DNA from: RGIG4079 sp045646905
GTDB taxonomy: Bacteria > Bacteroidota > Bacteroidia > Bacteroidales > Muribaculaceae
NCBI GenBank assembly: GCA_045646905.1
Contig: JAZRLP010000029.1
Coordinates: forward strand, 1-64,000
Direction of reading: 5' to 3'
Length of the DNA stretch: 64,000 nucleotides
Shown here: in pieces, positions 1 to 7,863 of the stretch
Numbering within the stretch: position 1 is the stretch's first letter
Layout of the letters: every line of letters starts with the position of its first letter
The notes under the pieces: generated by a model
Databases searched by the model: none
What the model saw: the letters and a program-made list of their open reading frames with translations, nothing else
Told to the model about the DNA's origin: nothing
Program-made: the position numbers and the translations under genes

Positions 1-91
1 TGATTGCTTCTTTACTTTTGCCAGACGAATAATATTCATTGACTATTGCAATTTTTTCTTCGTCCGTGTAACGGTTTACTGTTTTATTCAT
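1..91 (-). CDS. IS3-type transposase OrfA-like protein, N-terminal fragment cut by window edge
   Basis: An open frame starts at ATG (91-89) on the minus strand and runs off the left edge after 30 codons. The visible residues begin MNKTVNRYTDEEKIAIV and continue with a Tyr-Tyr-Ser-Ser-Gly-Lys-Ser stretch. This looks like the start of the helix-turn-helix DNA-binding subunit of IS3-family transposases, whose first residues typically read as YSDE-K plus a short helix before the recognition helix. The second subunit with the DDE catalytic residues would lie to the left, outside the window. Only 30 residues are visible, so the family is a pattern match rather than a demonstrated homology. Confidence 0.6.
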   Translation of the reverse strand, partial: MNKTVNRYTDEEKIAIVNEYYSSGKSKEAI

Positions 92-140
92 AATCCTAAA
101 TTTTGTTTAATTTCCAGTAAACCTATATTAGGACTAGACA
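1..140 (-). mobile_element. Edge of an IS3-like insertion sequence
   Basis: The partial transposase gene is preceded by about 49 non-coding bases. On the minus strand these begin TGTCTAGTCCTAATATAGG from position 140, which fits the TG-starting terminal repeats of IS3-family elements. The other end and any target-site duplication lie outside the window, so the boundary at 140 is an inference. Confidence 0.4.
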
Positions 141-366
141 GTCTTTATTAAGATTGCGTTCGTCTTTTTGGGGGAGGTGCGGAGGGGGTATAATTTTTTA
201 ATCTGGTGGTTTTGAGCTATCCCCTCAACTATGAGGTTATTGTCTCGATCAAGTTTTAGCGAGCTAAATGTTTATATCGCTTCGTATTCTTGTGTTTCGC
301 ACGACTTTCCACACCTTTTTGCTACTGAGCCCAATAAACATTAAATCTCGTTCAGATATAAAACAA
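141..366. other. Non-coding stretch between IS edge and tRNA terminator
   Basis: No convincing coding frame is seen. The stretch holds a G-rich run (about 169-189) and a small hairpin formed by CCTCA and TGAGG near 222-236. I see no further structure. Confidence 0.4.
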
Positions 367-397
367 AAGAGCTTGAAAGTTTTACTTTCAAGCTCTT
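367..397 (-). terminator. Terminator of tRNA-Ser
   Basis: A perfect 14-bp inverted repeat (367-380 with 384-397, loop TTT) lies three bases beyond the tRNA 3' end. On the minus strand it is followed by a T-rich stretch, the layout of an intrinsic terminator. Confidence 0.8.
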
Positions 398-400
398 GAG

Positions 401-487
401 CGGAGAGGACGAGATTCGAACTCGTGGTAGGATTACTCCTACGACAGTTTAGCAAACTGTTGGTTTCAGCCACTCACCCACCTCTCC
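401..487 (-). tRNA. tRNA-Ser (anticodon GCU)
   Basis: The minus strand folds as a class II tRNA of 87 nt. The acceptor stem is GGAGAGG (487-481) paired with CCTCTCC (408-402), with discriminator G at 401. The anticodon stem-loop is ACAGT-TTGCTAA-ACTGT, giving anticodon GCT, which reads AGC/AGU serine codons. A long variable arm (TAGGAGTAATCCTA) and a T-arm with GTTCGAATC are present, as expected for tRNA-Ser. CCA is not encoded. A promoter and a terminator flank it, so it is probably transcribed alone. Confidence 0.96.
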
Positions 488-525
488 ATGAGGTTATGCG
501 TTACTGATTTTTCAGAAAAGCAATG

Positions 526-555
526 CAAAGTTAGATAAAATAATTTAATTTGCAA
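526..555 (-). promoter_or_regulatory. Promoter of tRNA-Ser
   Basis: On the minus strand a -33 TTG (555-553) and a -7 box TAACTTTG (533-526) are separated by 19 bases, matching the Bacteroidota sigma factor consensus. The tRNA starts about 38 bases downstream. Confidence 0.75.
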
Positions 556-647
556 GCAATTTTTAAGGATATTTTTAGCGGCATTTTTTAATGGTGTGAA
601 TATTAGTCTTTTATGGATGTAAATTTTTTATTTTCAATTTTACTGAT

Positions 648-655
648 TAAATTTG
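648..655 (+). promoter_or_regulatory. Possible -7 box for mltG
   Basis: TAAATTTG fits TAnnTTTG and lies 45 bases before the mltG start. No TTG/TTTG element is seen at the usual distance, so this is tentative. Confidence 0.3.
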
Positions 656-700
656 TGGGTGTTTTTAATTAAATCTATATAAAATAAATTATATACAATA

Positions 701-1723
701 ATGGCTGTTAAGAAAGTATCAAAAGGTTTTATATATTTATTAATATCATTCATAATACTTGTAATAGGGGCAATAATTGCATATGTGTATTTGTGTGAAA
801 AGTATGAAGGAGAGGACCGTTGGATATATATTGACAAGAATTGTAGTGACTCTCAACTTAAAGACTCTTTGATGTCAAAACTTGGAGATGATTTTGGTGC
901 AAAGGTATATCAATTATGGTCATTGCGTGATGATTATATCGCAAATAATCAAGGTGCTTATAAGATAAAGAGTGGATCTTCGGCATGGAAAATTAGTAAA
1001 GATATTTCAGAAAATCACCAAACTCCAGTAAAAGTAATCTTTAATAATGTGCGAACAATGGAGCAATTGGCTAACCGTGTGTCGAAAAATATGCAATTTA
1101 ATGAGGCTGAATTTCTTGCTGCATGCGACTCGGTATTATCTCAAAAAGGATTTAAGAAAGAGGAGTTTCCTGCGGTGTTTTTCCCCGATAGTTATGAGTT
1201 TTATTGGAATGCAAAGCCTACTTTGGTAGTTGAGCGATTGCTTAAGTATTATGATAAGTATTGGAGTGATGAAAATGTCGCAAAAGCAAAATCGTTGGGA
1301 GTATCTCCGTTAGAGGTGTCAACTATTGCGTCAATAGTTGAAGAGGAAACAAACAAAGCCGATGAGAGACCAAAGGTGGCACGATTATATTTGAATCGTG
1401 TTAAGAAGGGAATGAAGTTGCAAGCCGATCCAACAGTAAAGTTTGCTATAGGAGATTTCTCATTGCGTCGCATTAATCAAAATCACTTAAAAGTTGAATC
1501 GCCATATAATACATATCAAAATGCTGGGCTTCCTCCAGGTCCCATTCGTATAGTGTCAAAGAATACGCTTGACGCTGTTCTAAATGCACCCGAGCACGAA
1601 TATATTTATATGTGTGCAAAAGAAGATTTCTCGGGTTATCATAATTTTGCAGTTGATTATGAAACACATCAAGCCAATGCTCGTCGTTATCAACAAGAGT
1701 TGAATCGCCGAAAGATTAAGTAA
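701..1723 (+). CDS. mltG: Endolytic murein transglycosylase MltG
   Basis: The 340-residue protein has one N-terminal transmembrane segment (about residues 10-31) followed by a periplasmic YceG/MltG domain. MltG cleaves nascent glycan strands and helps set glycan length. Family landmarks are visible: SIVEEET at 211-217, where Glu214 aligns with the catalytic glutamate of E. coli MltG, LQADPTV near 240, and NTYQNAGLPPGPI around 270-282. The length is normal. The start ATG at 701 places the hydrophobic helix correctly. The stop overlaps the next start in a TAATG junction, so the DUF2007 gene is probably co-translated. Confidence in the family is high; cellular role follows from the family. Confidence 0.93.
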   Translation: MAVKKVSKGFIYLLISFIILVIGAIIAYVYLCEKYEGEDRWIYIDKNCSDSQLKDSLMSKLGDDFGAKVYQLWSLRDDYIANNQGAYKIKSGSSAWKISKDISENHQTPVKVIFNNVRTMEQLANRVSKNMQFNEAEFLAACDSVLSQKGFKKEEFPAVFFPDSYEFYWNAKPTLVVERLLKYYDKYWSDENVAKAKSLGVSPLEVSTIASIVEEETNKADERPKVARLYLNRVKKGMKLQADPTVKFAIGDFSLRRINQNHLKVESPYNTYQNAGLPPGPIRIVSKNTLDAVLNAPEHEYIYMCAKEDFSGYHNFAVDYETHQANARRYQQELNRRKIK

Positions 1724-1989
1724 TGTATAATAGCCAGAAAGAAATTATGGGAAATCAATCAAAACTTATTGTGCTTCGTGAATATTGGAATGATGTTGAA
1801 GCCCATATCGCAAAAGGTGTGCTTGAGACTAATGGCATTCCATGTATTATCAACAACGAAATTATGTCGAGCATATATCCGTTGTCACACACATCGTTTG
1901 GAGCAATCAAGTTGCTTGTGCGTTGTGAGGACGCCGAACTTGCCGAACAGTTGTTGGACAATGAACCTAATCTTTGTTTAGAGGATTGA
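1723..1989 (+). CDS. DUF2007-domain small protein
   Basis: An 88-residue cytosolic protein. The region from about residue 14 on (LIVLREYWNDVEAHIAKGVL, then a GI-PC-I-NNE stretch) matches the DUF2007 family, small alpha/beta proteins proposed to be signal-transducing and often encoded next to unrelated housekeeping genes. Function is not known. The first ATG overlaps the mltG stop by one base; a second ATG at 1747 is preceded by a purine-rich AGAAAGAAA and sits closer to the domain, so it could be the real start. The 3' end overlaps the convergent permease gene by 23 bases. Confidence 0.75.
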   Translation: MYNSQKEIMGNQSKLIVLREYWNDVEAHIAKGVLETNGIPCIINNEIMSSIYPLSHTSFGAIKLLVRCEDAELAEQLLDNEPNLCLED

Positions 1990-3103
1990 CAACAGTTGAT
2001 TGTGTTGCTTTTTTATTTCGTCTTTTAGATTTGCCTTTAAAGTCCTTTTCAAGAATATACCTATTATAGTATGATAGGACTAATGTTGTCAATGGTAGGG
2101 CAATGATTAATCCTATAAATCCAAATAATGAACCCCAAATTGATAGAGAAAGCAGTATAATAGCCGGATTTAAGCCCATTGTCTTGCCCATAATTTTGGG
2201 TACCAAAAAGAGATCTTGTATCACTTGAACTATTACATAAACGGCCATACATTGCCACCATATGCTCCAAAAATCGCATCCCGAATCAACCGAATACACC
2301 AAGCATAGCAATGTGGCTGGGAAGAATGATATAAATTGAAGATAGGGCACCATATTGAGCAATCCAATGAAAAGACCAAGCACAACGGCCAATGGTAATC
2401 CAATGATTAAAAATCCTATGCTGAACAATATCCCAACCGAAAATGCAACTAATGATTGTCCACGAAAATATAGGTTCATGCTTGTTTTTATGTCGTGACC
2501 AATACTGAAGGTGATATGGCGATATTTAGGAGGAACCATTCGTTTAAATCCCTTCATTAATTTCTCATAATCAAGCATTATGAATATGATATAGAGGATT
2601 ACGATAAACCACCCGACTAACCCCATCACGAAATCAACACCACCCGATAGGAAGGAGAATGTTGCATTTAATATTTTTTCAATGTTTTGTTGAGTTATGA
2701 ACTTTGAAATTCCTTCAAAATCAATGGCGTTGCGTATAAATACATGGACCTCTTCGGGTAGATATTCAATGTTGGCATTGGTTTTGGCATACTCTTTAAA
2801 CATTATTGCAATGTCTTGAGTCTCTGTGATGATTTTGGGAATAAAGATATAACCAAGGGCAATAACAATTGACAGACTTTCGAGGAGGGTGAGGGTTATT
2901 GCCCAAAATCTACCTTTTAAGCGAAATAATTTTTTGTTGAATTGAACCATTGGCTCCAATATGTATGCCACAAGGCAAGCAATACAAAAAGGTAGTAATA
3001 CATTGGAAAGGGTATTTACTAACCATAGTATTGAGCCGATAATTACGATTGCAATAATAATTCTTACAACTCGATCAAATGTATATGGTTGACTATTTGG
3101 CAT
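1967..3103 (-). CDS. AI-2E family (PerM/YhhT-type) transporter
   Basis: A 378-residue polytopic membrane protein. Hydrophobic segments occur near residues 10-50, 65-90, 150-180 and in a cluster at 215-345, the usual layout of the AI-2E/PerM permease family, with a longer hydrophilic loop at about 90-150. Members have been linked to autoinducer-2 export or to sodium/proton exchange, but substrates of most are unknown and none can be assigned here. The C-terminus is basic (KGKSKRRNKK). It converges on and overlaps the DUF2007 gene, which suggests little spare sequence and possible antisense overlap of the transcripts' ends. Confidence 0.82.
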   Translation of the reverse strand: MPNSQPYTFDRVVRIIIAIVIIGSILWLVNTLSNVLLPFCIACLVAYILEPMVQFNKKLFRLKGRFWAITLTLLESLSIVIALGYIFIPKIITETQDIAIMFKEYAKTNANIEYLPEEVHVFIRNAIDFEGISKFITQQNIEKILNATFSFLSGGVDFVMGLVGWFIVILYIIFIMLDYEKLMKGFKRMVPPKYRHITFSIGHDIKTSMNLYFRGQSLVAFSVGILFSIGFLIIGLPLAVVLGLFIGLLNMVPYLQFISFFPATLLCLVYSVDSGCDFWSIWWQCMAVYVIVQVIQDLFLVPKIMGKTMGLNPAIILLSLSIWGSLFGFIGLIIALPLTTLVLSYYNRYILEKDFKGKSKRRNKKATQSTVVNPLNKD

Positions 3104-3184
3104 AATTTGTTGATATTATAAATCAATAAAGTGAATTTGGTTGCGAATATAGCAAATTAATTTTTATTCAACGATGCTTTTGAT

Positions 3185-3192
3185 TAACTTTG
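3185..3192 (+). promoter_or_regulatory. -7 box for MFS transporter gene
   Basis: TAACTTTG matches the TAnnTTTG consensus, 37 bases before the ATG. No clear TTG element is seen 19-23 bases upstream. Confidence 0.45.
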
Positions 3193-3229
3193 TCGTGAAA
3201 ATAAATATAAATCAATCATATTAACAAAA

Positions 3230-4885
3230 ATGACAGAAAAAAAACAACAATTATTGAGCGACAAAGCATGGATTAGATGGTCGGCGTTGTTGCTATTGGC
3301 GATGGCTATGTTTTTTAGCTATGTCTTTATGGACATTTTGTCGCCAATTAAAGATTTAATGCAATCTACTCGTGGCTGGGATTCAACTGCGTTTGGAACA
3401 ATGCAAGGGTCGGAGACATTCTTAAATGTATTTGTATTCTTCTTGATTTTTGCAGGTATTATTCTCGACAAGATGGGCGTGCGTTTTACGGCGTTATTGT
3501 CGGGGGCTGTGATGTTGATTGGTGCTGTGATAAATTGGTATGCAGTCACCGATATGTTTATAGGAAGCGGCCTCGAAACTTGGTTTAATAATAATTTGAA
3601 TTATATTCCAGGATTTGATGAATTAGGAATTTCTCCATTTTATGAAGGTATGCCAGCCTCGGCTAAATTTGCTGCTATTGGCTTTATGATATTTGGTTGT
3701 GGTGTTGAAATGGCCGGTATTACTGTGAGTCGTGGTATAGTAAAATGGTTTAAAGGACGCGAAATGGCATTAGCAATGGGGTCAGAAATGGCTCTTGCTC
3801 GTTTGGGTGTAGCAACATGTATGATTTTCTCGCCATTCTTTGCTCGTTTAGGTGGTGATATTGATGTATCTCGCTCGGTAGCCTTTGGAGTTGTCCTCTT
3901 GATGATTGCCCTCATAATGTTTATCGTATATTTCTTTATGGATAAGAAATTAGATGCACAATCGGGTGAGGCTGAAGAGAAAGAGCCATTTGAAGTTAGA
4001 GATATTAGCAAAATCTTGAGCAGTGGAGGCTTTTGGTTGGTTGCAATGTTGTGCGTATTGTATTATTCGGCAATATTCCCATTCCAAAAATATGCTGTGA
4101 ATATGTTGCAATGTAATTTGTCGTTTACAGGTGTTGAACAAGGTTCGTTCTGGGCATCAGAACAAGTTACTATAGTTCAATATTTTATTATGTTGATAGT
4201 AGCAGCAGGCGCATTTGTTAGTAATTTTGCTAAAAATAAATCATTAAAATTCTCAATGTTGGGCGTGGCTATTATTGCCTTGATAGTGTTCTGCTATATG
4301 GGTTATATGCGTCAAAGTGCCGAAACAGTTTTTGCTGTGTTCCCATTGTTGGCTGTAGGTATTACACCTATCTTGGGTAATTATGTTGACCACAAGGGAA
4401 AAGCTGCAACAATGTTGATATTAGGAGCAATATTACTTATTGTGTGCCACTTGACATTTGCATTTGTGTTGCCAATGTTTAAAGGTAGTTCTATCAGCGG
4501 ATTTATTGTTGCATATATTACTATCCTTGTGTTAGGCGCAAGTTTCTCTTTGGTGCCTGCTTCATTGTGGCCAAGTGTGCCTAAATTGGTTGATCAAAAG
4601 ATTATTGGTAGCGCATATGCGTTGATTTTCTGGATTCAAAACATTGGTTTGTGGTTGTTCCCATTGTTAATTGGTAAAGTTTTAGATAAAACAAATCCCG
4701 ATATTACTGAAGGTTTGGCTAATGGTACAATTTTGCCTGAACAAGCTGCAACAATGTATGATTACACAGCGCCACTCATTATGTTAGCTTCATTGGGCGT
4801 AGCGGCCTTGGTTATAGGTCTCATCTTGAAGCGTGTTGATAAAGTGAAACAACTTGGTCTTGAAGACCCCAATATTAAAGAATAA
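3230..4885 (+). CDS. Major facilitator superfamily transporter
   Basis: A 551-residue inner-membrane protein with about 12 hydrophobic helices arranged in two halves, split by a charged cytoplasmic loop (about residues 238-258, rich in Lys and Glu). The loop between helices 2 and 3 carries LDKMGVRF (about 80-87), a form of the MFS signature D-x-x-G-x-R. It belongs to the MFS by topology and this motif. The substrate cannot be named from sequence; the region after helix 3 has an unusually long, partly hydrophilic insert (about residues 115-145). The gene stands alone, with its own -7 box and a terminator hairpin after the stop. Confidence 0.82.
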   Translation: MTEKKQQLLSDKAWIRWSALLLLAMAMFFSYVFMDILSPIKDLMQSTRGWDSTAFGTMQGSETFLNVFVFFLIFAGIILDKMGVRFTALLSGAVMLIGAVINWYAVTDMFIGSGLETWFNNNLNYIPGFDELGISPFYEGMPASAKFAAIGFMIFGCGVEMAGITVSRGIVKWFKGREMALAMGSEMALARLGVATCMIFSPFFARLGGDIDVSRSVAFGVVLLMIALIMFIVYFFMDKKLDAQSGEAEEKEPFEVRDISKILSSGGFWLVAMLCVLYYSAIFPFQKYAVNMLQCNLSFTGVEQGSFWASEQVTIVQYFIMLIVAAGAFVSNFAKNKSLKFSMLGVAIIALIVFCYMGYMRQSAETVFAVFPLLAVGITPILGNYVDHKGKAATMLILGAILLIVCHLTFAFVLPMFKGSSISGFIVAYITILVLGASFSLVPASLWPSVPKLVDQKIIGSAYALIFWIQNIGLWLFPLLIGKVLDKTNPDITEGLANGTILPEQAATMYDYTAPLIMLASLGVAALVIGLILKRVDKVKQLGLEDPNIKE

Positions 4886-4908
4886 ACATTGATAATTGAC
4901 TAAAATAC

Positions 4909-4945
4909 AATATGGCAGCCATTTTGATGGTTGCCATATTTGTTT
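4909..4945 (+). terminator. Terminator of MFS transporter gene
   Basis: A 12-bp stem (4909-4920 with 4929-4940, one G-T pair, 8-base loop) is followed by TTGTTTTAT. It lies between the transporter gene and the convergent regulator gene and may serve both. Confidence 0.7.
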
Positions 4946-4965
4946 TATAAGATGAAAGTTCTTCG

Positions 4966-5304
4966 TTATCTTAGTGAATGAAGAGCGTCGAGCATTGCTT
5001 TTAATTCTGAACGCACTTTTTTTAATCGTTCAATGGTTTTGTGTCGTTGAGAGACATTTGAATGGTTGTGTTTTATTTGTTCTTGTGCTGCATCGAGTTT
5101 TAGCCCTTTCTCTTTTACAAGGTAATACACCATTCTTATGGTTTCTATGTCGGCTGGGGTGTATAATCGGGTGCCATGCTGATTGCGCTTGGGCTTGATG
5201 ATGGTAAATTGATTTTCCCAATAACGCAATGTTGATGCTGGAATATTTAACACCTCGGCAACCTCTTTTATTTTATAATATTTTTTATTGAAATCGTTGT
5301 TCAT
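4966..5304 (-). CDS. MerR-family transcriptional regulator
   Basis: A 112-residue protein when started at the ATG at 5304. An upstream in-frame ATG at 5340 would add 12 residues of no apparent domain. The N-terminal winged helix-turn-helix is clear: YYKIKEVAEVLNIPASTLRY followed by WE, the MerR signature, then the wing region GTRLYTPADIETI. The rest is a short helical segment (about residues 75-112) that probably dimerises. There is no C-terminal effector domain or cysteine cluster, so the signal is unknown. This short type is common in Bacteroidota. No neighbour clearly suggests its target. Confidence 0.85.
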   Translation of the reverse strand: MNNDFNKKYYKIKEVAEVLNIPASTLRYWENQFTIIKPKRNQHGTRLYTPADIETIRMVYYLVKEKGLKLDAAQEQIKHNHSNVSQRHKTIERLKKVRSELKAMLDALHSLR

Positions 5305-5479
5305 AAAATTAAACATTGGTTGATATTGCAAATTTCGCAAAAAAAAGAATAAAAGTCAAATTATAATGAAAGGTTTTTAATAATTAAAAAAGACTCTTTT
5401 TGTCTCATATAAATTATGTGGTGGAGATGAGATGTATAAATTTAACGATAAATAGGCTGATAAATTGGATAAAAATACT

Positions 5480-5487
5480 TATTTTTG
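5480..5487 (+). promoter_or_regulatory. -7 box for first subtilase gene
   Basis: TATTTTTG, fitting TAnnTTTG, lies 32 bases upstream of the ATG. No well-placed -33 element is seen. Confidence 0.5.
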
Positions 5488-5519
5488 CAGATTAGAAAAT
5501 AATTTAAAATCAATATTAT

Positions 5520-7775
5520 ATGAAGAAAATTTACTTAAGCGTTATTTTGGCTGGTGTTGCAATGTTGACCTCTGCTCAAAATAAAATTGATTTGGTTGGT
5601 CAAGGTTTGATTAAACAGCAAGCCTTTATTGAAAAATTGGGCGATAAGGCTCTATTAACAAACGATAAAGAAGATAATCACACCCTTCAACCATTTGGTA
5701 AAGATGTAGAGCGCATTGTAGTGCTTGTTGACTTGGAAGAAGATGCTGATATCGCTGAATTGGAAGCAACTGGAGCTATTATTCGTTCTAAAATTGATAA
5801 TCTTGCGCTTGTAGAGGTTGATTATGATAAAGTAATAGAATTCTCAAATTTGAAATCTATTAAGACTTTGTCAATGCCTAAAATGACCAAGTCAAAAATG
5901 GATCAAGCTCGTGCAAAAACAGGTGTAAACACTGTTCATCGTCCATTAGGCCAATTGACACAAGCCTATAAAGGTAAAGGTGTGGTAGCAGGTATTGTCG
6001 ATGTAGGTGTTACTGCAAATCACCCTAATTTTATGAATACCGATGGCAGTTCACGTGTAAAATCGGCATGGACTATTGCCGGACAAAATGGTAGTGTGAC
6101 TGCATATAACACTGAAGACAAATTGAAACAATTTACTACCGATGTATCAACTGCAACGCATGGTACACATGTTTCAGGAATTATGGCTGGTAGCTATAAA
6201 AATTTAGCCGATACCATCAACTATTATGGTGTAGCAAGTGAAGCCGATATCTTGTTGGTGGGTTTGGGTAACAGTGCTTACGATAGTAATATTCTTTTAG
6301 GCTTTGAAGAAATAATTGGGTATGCCGAAGAGAATGATCAACCATGTGTTGTAAACCTTTCAATGGGTAGTAGCAATGGTCCTCATGACGGAACTGATTT
6401 GTTTAGCCAATATATGGATAAGTTGGCCGAGAGAGCAGTAGTGTGTGTGGCTGCTGGTAATGAAGCTGATATGGGTATTGCTATTACAAAAACCTGTACA
6501 GAAGCCGATAAAAATGTTAATACATTCTTAATGCCATTGACAGCTCAAGGTCAAACTGGTACAATTGAAGTGTGGAGCAATACAAATCAAGAGTTTAAAG
6601 TGACACCAGTGCTTTATGACCTCACAACAATGGCTTTGGTATATAAATTGCCTACAATATCATCAAGTACTAATGGCAAGTTACAATATGTTTCAACAAC
6701 AAATGCCGCTGATGCTGGAGATGTAACATCTGCTTTCTTTGACGAAGCATATAATAATAGTTGGGTAGGATATGGTTCAAAAGTAGATGCATACAATAAT
6801 CGTTATACAATGAGCATGCAATATTATTTATTGCTAAATACCGTAACAAATCCTAAAGGGAATGTTGTATTTGGGCTAATGGTTGAAGGTAATGCCGGAC
6901 AACGTATCGATGTATATTGTACTTCTCAATATACAACTTTAGCTTCTAATAATATCCCAGGTTGGATTGCAGGAGGCGGTGATGGCTCAATTACCGATGT
7001 ATCATGTTGTAAAAATGTAATTTCAGTTGGAGCTTATTCAACTCGTAACTCATGCCCAGTGCGTGTAAATGGTTATATGTATAATTTTGCTCAATATTTT
7101 GCAGTTGATGATATTGCTGAATTTTCAAGTTATGCTACACTTGTTGATGGTCGCCAATTGCCTCATTTCGCAGCTCCTGGAGAGGTTGTTGTATCGTCAA
7201 TGAGTCCATATTACATGACATTGGCACTTCAGCAAGGAGTCTATGAAAATGAGTTTATGTTGGTAGGAAAAACCATGTATAACAAAAAAGATTATTATTA
7301 TGATTACATGCAGGGTACATCAATGGCAAGTCCTTTTGCTGCGGGAACTGTTGCGCTAATGTTGCAAGCAAACCCCGATTTGACTAGCGCCGAAGTGCGT
7401 GATATATTGATTGAAACAGCAACAAAAGATGACAAAGTAAATAAAGCAAAAATCCCAATTCAATGGGGCGCAGGTAAAATTAATGTATTGGATGCTGTAA
7501 AAAAAGCCGTTGAATATGGAGCAGGGGTTGAAGATGTAGTTGCTGATAAAAATGTATTTGTTTCGACAATTGCTCAAAATCAATATGAAGTAACTTATAT
7601 TGGTGCAACATCAGTAAATGCAGTTCTTTATAGCATTGCTGGACAAGCTGTTGTTAATGTTTCAGCCCAAGGTGAGACCGCTGTAGTTGATGCTTCGTCG
7701 ATTGCAAGCGGTGTATATGTTCTTGCTGTAGAAGCCGATGGAGCTAAATATACAACTAAAGTTGTTGTGAAGTAA
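5520..7775 (+). CDS. Secreted S8 subtilisin-like protease with type IX sorting tail
   Basis: A 751-residue protein with a signal peptide (residues 1-20, ending TSAQ), a pro-like region (to about 140), a peptidase S8 domain and a C-terminal sorting domain. The catalytic triad is visible: Asp161 (GIVDVGV), His214 (HGTHVSG) and Ser601 (GTSMASP). A long insert (about residues 310-480) sits between the His and Ser blocks, as in fervidolysin/C5a-like Bacteroidota subtilases. The last about 75 residues form a small beta domain ending YTTKVVVK with the SIAGQAV and GVYVLAV motifs of type A Por secretion tails, which direct export and surface attachment by the type IX system. It is followed by a paralogue in the same orientation. 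The substrate is unknown. Confidence 0.92.
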   Translation: MKKIYLSVILAGVAMLTSAQNKIDLVGQGLIKQQAFIEKLGDKALLTNDKEDNHTLQPFGKDVERIVVLVDLEEDADIAELEATGAIIRSKIDNLALVEVDYDKVIEFSNLKSIKTLSMPKMTKSKMDQARAKTGVNTVHRPLGQLTQAYKGKGVVAGIVDVGVTANHPNFMNTDGSSRVKSAWTIAGQNGSVTAYNTEDKLKQFTTDVSTATHGTHVSGIMAGSYKNLADTINYYGVASEADILLVGLGNSAYDSNILLGFEEIIGYAEENDQPCVVNLSMGSSNGPHDGTDLFSQYMDKLAERAVVCVAAGNEADMGIAITKTCTEADKNVNTFLMPLTAQGQTGTIEVWSNTNQEFKVTPVLYDLTTMALVYKLPTISSSTNGKLQYVSTTNAADAGDVTSAFFDEAYNNSWVGYGSKVDAYNNRYTMSMQYYLLLNTVTNPKGNVVFGLMVEGNAGQRIDVYCTSQYTTLASNNIPGWIAGGGDGSITDVSCCKNVISVGAYSTRNSCPVRVNGYMYNFAQYFAVDDIAEFSSYATLVDGRQLPHFAAPGEVVVSSMSPYYMTLALQQGVYENEFMLVGKTMYNKKDYYYDYMQGTSMASPFAAGTVALMLQANPDLTSAEVRDILIETATKDDKVNKAKIPIQWGAGKINVLDAVKKAVEYGAGVEDVVADKNVFVSTIAQNQYEVTYIGATSVNAVLYSIAGQAVVNVSAQGETAVVDASSIASGVYVLAVEADGAKYTTKVVVK

Positions 7776-7797
7776 TCTTTTATATAACACAACTAAT

Positions 7798-7836
7798 AAA
7801 AGCCATTATCGGTTTGTCCGATAATGGCTTTTTTCT
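7798..7836 (+). terminator. Terminator of first subtilase gene, loop doubles as promoter element
   Basis: A 12-bp or longer stem (about 7801-7812 with 7818-7829) is followed by TTTTTTC. The loop contains TTTG (7813-7816), which is at the right spacing to be the -33 element of the next gene's promoter. Confidence 0.85.
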
Positions 7837-7844
7837 TATTTTTG
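7813..7844 (+). promoter_or_regulatory. Promoter of second subtilase gene
   Basis: -33 TTTG (7813-7816), a 20-base spacer, and -7 TATTTTTG (7837-7844). The -33 element is inside the loop of the upstream terminator hairpin. The ATG follows 19 bases after the -7 box. Confidence 0.65.
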
Positions 7845-7863
7845 TGGAAAATTGAATCTTAAA

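Noticed and set aside
640..837. A 65-residue minus-strand frame upstream of and overlapping mltG
   Set aside because: Overlaps the mltG start and its membrane anchor codons; no domain or promoter supports it.
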